A stretch of DNA of 11,720 nt from Bdellovibrionales bacterium (GTDB taxonomy: Bacteria; Bdellovibrionota; Bdellovibrionia; Bdellovibrionales; UBA1609), in NCBI GenBank assembly GCA_026648125.1, contig JAPKGD010000020.1, forward strand, positions 1-11,720, written 5' to 3'. The notes beneath the pieces are model-generated. The model was not told the DNA's origin. It was given only the letters and a program-made list of their open reading frames with translations, and searched no databases. Made by a program: the position numbers and the translations under genes. Below are positions 5,880-11,720 of the stretch, piece after piece; positions within the stretch are counted from its first letter, which is position 1, and each line of letters starts with the position of its first letter.

Positions 5880-7782
5880 GTTGCTGACGAGAAGAATATG
5901 TATTTTTGCTTCGATCTTCGCCTCGACGCTTTCTTATGCAAACAACTTAAAAGTTCAGTCCACGGTCGATCGCAATGAGATGGGGGTAGGAGACACCTTT
6001 ACACTTTCTGTCGAAGTGAGCTCGGATAGCAGTTTAAATGTGGAAGATCCGAGGCTACCGGATTTGCAAGCTTTTGAACTGTTGAACCAATGGTCAGGCG
6101 TAGAAAGCCGCTCGACGTTTTCGAATGGAACTTTCGAAGTGGTTCAATCGAAGACCTTTAATTACATGCTCGCTACGACCAAGGCGGGAACATTTTCGAT
6201 CGCGCCGATTCAAGTAGTGGTCGAGGGAAAAGCCTATGCAACAAAGCCCATTCAAATAAAAGTGTTGGAGGGAGTGCAAGTCCCTCAAGCGCGTCGACGT
6301 GGTGGTGGCAACACTCCCCCGGGTTCAATTGATGATGTAGAAGATCTGTTTAATCAGCTTTTGCGACGGCGTATGGGGCCTGGGATGGGTGACCAGGCCG
6401 TCAATCCCAATGAGGCCTTCTTTATCAAAGTCGAAAACGACAAGAAAAAGGCCTTTGTGGGAGAGCAGATTACGGCCACTTGGTGGCTTTATACTCGAGG
6501 CCAGATTCATGACATTGATACTTTAAAATACCCCAGTTTGACCGGCTTTTGGAAAGAAGAGATTGAACTCGCCACGCGCTTAAACTTTCAACAAGATGTC
6601 GTTAATGGCGTTGTCTACCAAAAGGCATTGCTCGCTTCATATGCATTGTTTCCGATTAAGGCAGGCACAGCAACGATCGACCCTTACAAAGCGAAGTGCA
6701 CGGTTACAGTTCCAAGTAACTTTGGCTTTTCTCGTCCCTATCAGTTTACTAAGGCCTCGCCGCCAGTGAGCGTAGAGGTTCAAGATATACCCGTAGACGG
6801 GCGACCGGCGGACTTTACCGGTGCAGTGGGGCTGTTCCAGGCTTCTGTCTCTGTGGATCAAAGTACCGTGGTTGCGAACCAGCCCCTGACCCTTAAACTC
6901 AAATTTGAGGGCCGAGGAAATGCAAAGCTCATCGATCTTCCGCCTCTGAACTTTCCGCCAACGATCGAAATCTATGACACCAAATTCGACGCAAAGTTCT
7001 TTAGAGAAGGAACAAGCTACAAAGAGTTTTCCTTAACTTTGATTCCACGGCAGCCGGGGCCATTGACGATACCAGCTCTTTCGATATCGGCCTTCGATCC
7101 TCAAAGTGAGAAGTTCTATAGCGTTGCGGCCCAGCCCTTGACGATTAACGTGTTGCCTGGCGCTGCGCCTCAGGCTCTGGCGGGATCGGGAAATCTGTCT
7201 CCCTCAGAAAAGGGTTCAGCGCGTTTGGAGCCCACGCTACCATTGCCGAAAACAGAGTGGCAAGATGGGGCTGGAGTGAGCTTTATTCCGGGATGGCTCC
7301 TTTGGACTATTATCTATGTCTTTACCCTGGCTTTATTGGCGGGGCGCTGGCTTCAGGTCGGTGAATTTTTTGTCAAAGGTGAGGATATTCGCAAAGAAGT
7401 GAAGATCCGTTTGGCCTCGATGCGTAGTGCCTCAGGAAAAAATGAATGGCGCCGGGTGGGAACAGAGGGTACCAACCTGATCTATTACGTGTTGGGTGAG
7501 TTGTCAGGCGTCGGCGGAGCTGGTCAGGAGTTAAGTAAGTTAATGCAAACTGTCCCGCCAAGCGTAAGGAGAGAACTGGCTGAGCCCACCTCTAAGATAT
7601 TGGGGCAACTTGAACTCTTGAGTTTCGCCCCTGAGGGATTAGTCGGTGCGCGAAAGGAGCGAGCTGCGCTCAACACGTTAATTAAAGAGGTGGATCAATT
7701 GGTTGGTCGAGCGATTAAATTGGCCAAGCGTGAATTAGATCAAGGCGAGCAAAAAGCGGTGCGGGATGAGGCAAAAAGTTAG
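5863..7782 (+). CDS. batD: BatD-like protein: exported beta-domain protein with one membrane helix
   Basis: This is 639 residues from GTG 5863. A signal peptide (MIKIGKLLTRRICIFASIFA, cleavage likely after SYA at 26) leads to three beta-sandwich-like segments, about 29-137, 183-307 and 312-432. The first contains EMGVGDTFTLSVEVSSDSS, the usual BatD opening. Between segments one and two lies an Arg/Gly-rich loop (about 141-182), including DDVEDLFNQLLRRRMGPGMG, also usual in BatD. A membrane helix at about 475-495 (PGWLLWTIIYVFTLALLAGR) is followed by about 140 residues of basic, helical cytoplasmic tail. BatD is the largest periplasmic member of the Bat set and probably bridges periplasm and cytoplasm. 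It overlaps batC by 17 nt and slt by 17 nt. The family call is strong; the molecular role is unknown. Confidence 0.9.
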   Translation: MIKIGKLLTRRICIFASIFASTLSYANNLKVQSTVDRNEMGVGDTFTLSVEVSSDSSLNVEDPRLPDLQAFELLNQWSGVESRSTFSNGTFEVVQSKTFNYMLATTKAGTFSIAPIQVVVEGKAYATKPIQIKVLEGVQVPQARRRGGGNTPPGSIDDVEDLFNQLLRRRMGPGMGDQAVNPNEAFFIKVENDKKKAFVGEQITATWWLYTRGQIHDIDTLKYPSLTGFWKEEIELATRLNFQQDVVNGVVYQKALLASYALFPIKAGTATIDPYKAKCTVTVPSNFGFSRPYQFTKASPPVSVEVQDIPVDGRPADFTGAVGLFQASVSVDQSTVVANQPLTLKLKFEGRGNAKLIDLPPLNFPPTIEIYDTKFDAKFFREGTSYKEFSLTLIPRQPGPLTIPALSISAFDPQSEKFYSVAAQPLTINVLPGAAPQALAGSGNLSPSEKGSARLEPTLPLPKTEWQDGAGVSFIPGWLLWTIIYVFTLALLAGRWLQVGEFFVKGEDIRKEVKIRLASMRSASGKNEWRRVGTEGTNLIYYVLGELSGVGGAGQELSKLMQTVPPSVRRELAEPTSKILGQLELLSFAPEGLVGARKERAALNTLIKEVDQLVGRAIKLAKRELDQGEQKAVRDEAKS

Positions 7783-10030
7783 AATTCTAGTTTTCATATT
7801 AGCAGCGCTATCATCTGTGGCTTCTGCAGCTAAGCTCCGCAGCGTTTCGTTGTCGAGTGACCAAGATTGGAATGCTCCGCGATGGATGTTTGAGGCGAAG
7901 ACAAAGGTTAAAGGGCCTCAAGTCGTTCGCCAACTTGTGGAGCTCAGGCGTGAAGAGATGGCAAAGAACTTTTCTCGCTGCCTGACACTTTCAAGACAGC
8001 TTGCGCCCTCGGCACCAGGCTTAAGAATGTGGCTTGCAGCAGCCGAATTGGATTGCGCAACGCAAGCGGCAAGGGCAAGTGGGGGGCAAATTGCTGATCT
8101 CACTAGTGCTTTGGGTAAAATCGATAAGAATCCAAATTGGCTGTTAGTCGGCGGAGCAAAGCGAGTTCTGAAGGCACTTTATCTCGAAGGAATGGTGGTT
8201 AAGTTTGAGTTGCAGAGTCGCAGTGAGAGAAGGGCGGCTTGGGTGACTTACGATCAGCTCACGAATTGGAAGGATTCACTCAGCAAGGATCAGCTTGCTC
8301 GAACTTTTCGCTCGGCAGGTGAGCTGGCCTTTGTGGAACAAAATCTAACCATGACCATCGATTTTTTTTCGAGAAGTTTGGATGAAAAGGAATCACAAGA
8401 ATTAAGGCGCCGACTGGTTTCTATTCGCTCCAATATCGTTGGCAAAAAAGACGAGAGCAAAGAGGAGGTCGCAGAACCCACAGGAACGCCCGAGGCAAAT
8501 GGTGAAGAGATGGAAATTGTCTCCCGGATGCAAGTGGCGATTAAGAGTGGGGATCTGTTGCCGGCGATTGAAGATGGAATGCGTCTGATTGAAAAATTTC
8601 CGGGCAGTCAGTCGGCGAAATGGGCTTCTGACCGCGTACTTGAAATCTATCTTAGTCTTGGCGCAAAAAGTGATGGAGAGTACCCAACTTTAAGAAAAAG
8701 AGCTGTTGAGATCATGGTTCGCGGTGATGCCGCTCGAGTTTACCGGTGGGCCAACAATGCCTATGTAAAAGGTTTCTACTCTGATGCTCAGCGATTGGCC
8801 GAGACCTCTGCAAATAAATATGGTGGACAACCCGACTCAACCAAAGCGCTGGTTCTCGCTGGAAATTCTGCGTTCTATTCGGGCGATCAGAGTGGCGCGG
8901 CAAAATGGTTTGAGCGACTGGTCAATGAGCACAATGGCACAGACGACTCTCGGCAAGCTCTCTTTCGTTTGGGTTTAATGCGTTTTCGCGAAAAGAAATG
9001 GGGTGAGTGTTCCGCCTATATGGAGCGACTTTTGGCTCTCGCGCCAAATACGGATTGGGAATATATGGCGCTTCATTGGCAGTGGCGAGCTCAGCAAAAG
9101 CTGAATCTTGAGGCGAGCCAAAAAATCGCTACAAGACTCGTAGAAAGATACCCACTGACCTACTACGGACTACGTGCGCAAGCGGAACTCAATGGTGGAT
9201 GGATAAAGACAAATGAAAAAAAGACGGCGGCACTCAAGTCGGATATGTGGGTCAGTGAATCTCAGGGTCAAGCATGGGAGAGAGTGCAGCTGTTGCTTAG
9301 GGCGGGTTGGTTTGAAGAAGCTCAAGCTGAAATTGGAGAATTACCAGAGCCCCTCTCTGCCGAAGATCGGGTAGTAAGAGCGAGATTGCTTGCCGCAGCC
9401 TTTGACCATTATAGTGCCATCAAATCCCTTAACGATGTTTGGACTGAGCGGCCTGATTTGTTTCAGTGGTCTTTGGCTCGATCGGCTTTCCCCTTGGAAT
9501 ATTCGACATCCATTGACAAGGAAAGCGGATCGAACGATCTCGATCCCGATTTAGTCAGGGGTCTCATCCGCCAGGAAAGTAGTTTTAAATCTTCTGCTCT
9601 AAGCACTTCAAACGCCTATGGAGTGATGCAAATTCTTCCGGCAACGGCCCAAGAAGTGGCCGGTACAAAATGGCGGCCCGCCCTTGTTCTGCCTGATGAC
9701 CTCTTTAATCCAGAGGTTAATATTCGAATAGGATCCATCTACTTGGCGAGAATGATTCGAGCCTTTAAGGGAAATGTTCCTCTTGCATTGGCTGCTTATA
9801 ATGCAGGCATTGGACGGATGAGAAAGTGGATCGCTTCACGGCCAGACCTCGGCGACATAGAAAGTCGCACCACTTCAGCCCCCGAGGATGAAATTTGGAT
9901 TGATGAGCTTCCCTGGGCGGAAACAAGCTTTTACGTAAAAGCCATTTTGCGCAATTTAATGGTCTACGAGGTGCTTAAGAGCGGAGAGTTTAAGCTTCCA
10001 GACCCAGTCTGGGCTCGGGCTATACCCTAA
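7766..10030 (+). CDS. slt: Soluble lytic murein transglycosylase (Slt family)
   Basis: This is a 754-residue periplasmic enzyme that cleaves the MurNAc-GlcNAc bond of peptidoglycan and leaves 1,6-anhydro-MurNAc ends. A signal peptide (MRQKVRILVFILAALSSVASA, cleavage after residue 21) is followed by a long alpha-helical, TPR-like region (about 50-590) interrupted by a Glu/Pro-rich linker at 227-249. The C-terminal SLT domain (about 592-740) has catalytic Glu604 in IRQESSF, then AYGVMQILPATA (617-628), NIRIGSIYLARM (652-663) and AAYNAG (676-681), all intact. It is longer than E. coli Slt70, mainly in the helical region. ATG overlaps batD by 17 nt with no good Shine-Dalgarno (only GCGGTGCGGG just before it), so translation probably depends on readthrough from batD. 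Its place in the Bat transcript suggests a shared role. Confidence 0.92.
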   Translation: MRQKVRILVFILAALSSVASAAKLRSVSLSSDQDWNAPRWMFEAKTKVKGPQVVRQLVELRREEMAKNFSRCLTLSRQLAPSAPGLRMWLAAAELDCATQAARASGGQIADLTSALGKIDKNPNWLLVGGAKRVLKALYLEGMVVKFELQSRSERRAAWVTYDQLTNWKDSLSKDQLARTFRSAGELAFVEQNLTMTIDFFSRSLDEKESQELRRRLVSIRSNIVGKKDESKEEVAEPTGTPEANGEEMEIVSRMQVAIKSGDLLPAIEDGMRLIEKFPGSQSAKWASDRVLEIYLSLGAKSDGEYPTLRKRAVEIMVRGDAARVYRWANNAYVKGFYSDAQRLAETSANKYGGQPDSTKALVLAGNSAFYSGDQSGAAKWFERLVNEHNGTDDSRQALFRLGLMRFREKKWGECSAYMERLLALAPNTDWEYMALHWQWRAQQKLNLEASQKIATRLVERYPLTYYGLRAQAELNGGWIKTNEKKTAALKSDMWVSESQGQAWERVQLLLRAGWFEEAQAEIGELPEPLSAEDRVVRARLLAAAFDHYSAIKSLNDVWTERPDLFQWSLARSAFPLEYSTSIDKESGSNDLDPDLVRGLIRQESSFKSSALSTSNAYGVMQILPATAQEVAGTKWRPALVLPDDLFNPEVNIRIGSIYLARMIRAFKGNVPLALAAYNAGIGRMRKWIASRPDLGDIESRTTSAPEDEIWIDELPWAETSFYVKAILRNLMVYEVLKSGEFKLPDPVWARAIP

Positions 10031-10041
10031 GTCCAGATGCT

Positions 10042-10064
10042 CACGAATTAGGCATACATTCGTG
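10042..10064. other. Short perfect hairpin between slt and mltD
   Basis: CACGAAT (10042-10048) and ATTCGTG (10058-10064) are perfect inverted copies separated by 9 bases. The stem is 7 bp and no T-run follows, so it is not a classical intrinsic terminator. It could be a weak attenuator, an mRNA-stability element, a protein site, or chance. It lies in the only spacer downstream of moxR, 12 bases after the slt stop. Confidence 0.4.
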
Positions 10065-10134
10065 GTAGCCTTTGGTTATGACGCGACCTTACCTGGTTGC
10101 TCCAAAGGGCAAAAATCACTTAGACTTAACAGAT

Positions 10135-11720
10135 ATGGCAAAGAGAAATTTTTTAGCGAGCCCTTGGGTAGCTGTGTCACTTGGTTTACTGCTTTCAGCC
10201 TGTGCAACACGGCCGGTCATGAGGGGGAGTGGCGAATCGCCGGAGGTGCAGATCTCTGGGGTTGAAGATCCATCACGCGAAGTGATGGCGAATATCTCCA
10301 AACCCTACCAAAGTCCGCTCGGTGATATTCCTTTGGACGTAACGCCATTGACGGAACAGTGGATCAAGTACTTTCAGGGCCGAGGCCGTAGATATATGGA
10401 AGTTTACTTGCAGAGATCCTCTCGCTACTTGCCCATGATGAAGAATACTCTGCGAGAGAACGGACTTCCGGAAGATCTTGTTTATGTATCTTTGATTGAA
10501 TCGGGTTTTAGTCCATTGGCTCACAGTCATGCGAATGCGGTGGGCTATTGGCAATTCATTCGAGCGACGGGCAAAAGATACGGATTAACAGTGGACCCTT
10601 TTATTGACGAACGCCGAGACCCGGTATTGTCAACTCGGGCCGCCGCCGAATACTTCAAAGCGCTTTACAATTTGTTCGGTTCTTGGCACCTGGCTCTCGC
10701 TTCATACAATGTGGGCGAAAACCGCGTAAAAAGAGCGGTGATGAAATACTACACTCGGGATTTCTGGGAACTCGCAAAAAGACGTAAGGCGTTTCCTAAA
10801 GAAACAAAACATTACGTGCCCAAGTTTATTGCGGCCACTCTTATTGCTAAGAACCCAGAGAATTATGGTTTTACCTCAATTAACTATGAGCCGCCCTTGG
10901 CATTTGATACGGTCGCGTTGGTTAATCCCATCAGCATGGCTAAGCTTGCGCAGACCATGAATGTCGATGAAAAAGAATTAAAGTTATTGAACCCAAAATT
11001 TCGTGGCGATTATGTGCCCCAGTATCGCGGTGGAGAAACTGTCATTCGGGTTCCCGTGGGCATGACTCAAGTTGCGACCGCGGCGATTCCAGCATCGCTT
11101 AGCGCACAGCCAAAGGTGATTTCAGCTGATTACTATTTCTATCGGGTTAAGCGCGGCGATTCTCTATCCACAATCGCTCGAAAGCACCGCACCTCGATTG
11201 CAACTCTTCGTCGCCTTAACAATCTAGGAAATCGTTCGCTACTCCGCGTGGGTCAGCGGCTCCGAGTACCAGACCGGGGAGGCTCTTACGTTTCTTACGA
11301 AATGCCTACATCAGAGAGTGGCAAAGTGGCGTCTGAGCAAACAGAAGAGAGTCAAACGAGTTCGGCAAATGATTCCGCTGCGACCACTTCTGAAGTCCAC
11401 GTGGTCCGCCGCGGAGAGAATCTGACCCTGATCGCCAGAAAATACGGTCTGTCCGTCAATCAGCTTCGTCGTCTCAATAAGCTGAGCAACAGGGCTATCT
11501 TGCGTGCGGGACAGACTTTGCGACTCAAAGAAGACGAGCCTGCAGGTTCCGATAAGTCGAGCTCAGTGCAAAATTCAAAGAGATCCCCCGTGACTAATCG
11601 ATCGCGAAATTTGGCGAGCCGATCAAGGACCAAAGGCACTCAAAAAATGGTCAAGGATGTGGTGAAACGGTCTAAAGCCCTTGCGAAATCAGCGCGACGA
11701 CATAAGGTGCGGCGCGGTGA
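10135..11720 (+). CDS. mltD: MltD-like LysM lipoprotein, membrane-bound lytic transglycosylase (3' truncated by window)
   Basis: An open frame of 528 codons runs uninterrupted to the right edge. From ATG 10135 it begins MAKRNFLASPWVAVSLGLLL, followed by a lipobox (LSAC, Cys23), so it should be a lipoprotein. The SLT domain (about 95-205) has the likely catalytic Glu122 in SLIESGF, then AVGYWQFIRATGKRYGL (135-151), DERRDPVLSTRAAAEY (158-173) and LALASYNVGENRV (186-198), all MltD-type. Two LysM repeats lie at about 334-378 and 421-464. A Ser/Arg/Lys-rich basic linker (465-522) follows, and HKVRRG at the edge opens a third LysM. The in-frame ATG 10078 would add 19 residues and weaken the signal peptide. 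Neither start has a strong Shine-Dalgarno. The enzyme should cut outer peptidoglycan while LysM domains hold the sugar strand. It may be co-transcribed with slt. Confidence 0.9.
   Translation, partial: MAKRNFLASPWVAVSLGLLLSACATRPVMRGSGESPEVQISGVEDPSREVMANISKPYQSPLGDIPLDVTPLTEQWIKYFQGRGRRYMEVYLQRSSRYLPMMKNTLRENGLPEDLVYVSLIESGFSPLAHSHANAVGYWQFIRATGKRYGLTVDPFIDERRDPVLSTRAAAEYFKALYNLFGSWHLALASYNVGENRVKRAVMKYYTRDFWELAKRRKAFPKETKHYVPKFIAATLIAKNPENYGFTSINYEPPLAFDTVALVNPISMAKLAQTMNVDEKELKLLNPKFRGDYVPQYRGGETVIRVPVGMTQVATAAIPASLSAQPKVISADYYFYRVKRGDSLSTIARKHRTSIATLRRLNNLGNRSLLRVGQRLRVPDRGGSYVSYEMPTSESGKVASEQTEESQTSSANDSAATTSEVHVVRRGENLTLIARKYGLSVNQLRRLNKLSNRAILRAGQTLRLKEDEPAGSDKSSSVQNSKRSPVTNRSRNLASRSRTKGTQKMVKDVVKRSKALAKSARRHKVRRG

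Noticed and set aside
10097..10126. Possible promoter TTGCTC - 18 bases - TAGACT before the mltD-like gene
   Set aside because: Each hexamer matches the sigma-70 consensus poorly, and part of it would lie inside the coding region if ATG 10078 is used.
1..11720. CRISPR arrays, tRNA or rRNA genes, insertion sequences, toxin-antitoxin or phage genes
   Set aside because: No repeat-spacer pattern, cloverleaf-like segment, transposase motif or terminal inverted repeat was seen. The window is almost entirely co-directional Bat and wall-enzyme coding sequence with uniform character.

Overview
The window carries a compact Bat (MoxR / von Willebrand A) envelope operon that runs directly into two peptidoglycan lytic transglycosylase genes, all on the + strand, with a divergent membrane-protein gene cut by the left edge. 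The organism is a Gram-negative (diderm) bacterium: it has Sec signal peptides, a lipobox lipoprotein with LysM domains, and periplasmic Slt- and MltD-type enzymes. Base composition looks near balanced. The gene content, the Slt/MltD pairing and the HtpX-like neighbour resemble Bdellovibrionota or other former deltaproteobacteria, but that placement is inference and the sequence alone does not prove it.

Layout. Positions 1-194 (minus) hold the N-terminus of a two-helix membrane protein, possibly an HtpX-like M48 protease. About 115 bases of divergent intergenic DNA follow. Then come moxR (GTG start at 310), a DUF58 protein (GTG at 1300), a single-pass membrane protein resembling the DUF4381/BatD-like partners of such operons (2172), batA (3110), batB (4111), batC (5178), batD (GTG at 5863) and slt (7766-10030). 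After about 100 bases with a small hairpin comes an mltD-like lipoprotein gene (about 10135) that runs off the right edge inside its third LysM repeat.

Coupling. No gap exists between moxR and the end of slt. moxR and the DUF58 gene abut (TAA then GTG), the next four junctions are ATGA overlaps, and the batC/batD and batD/slt junctions both overlap by 17 nt. This implies one transcript with translational coupling, and it places the transglycosylase Slt inside the Bat unit.

Working model (inference). MoxR is a cytoplasmic AAA+ ATPase that acts on or through the DUF58 protein and the membrane-anchored vWA proteins BatA and BatB, all with intact MIDAS motifs. BatC (periplasmic TPR) and BatD (periplasmic beta domains plus a cytoplasmic tail) would complete an envelope-spanning assembly. 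Slt and MltD would cut peptidoglycan, so the set may couple ATP-driven remodelling to wall turnover or envelope stress. No gene here belongs to a wholly unknown family. The novelty lies in the arrangement, the odd topology of the third operon gene and the Bat-Slt coupling.
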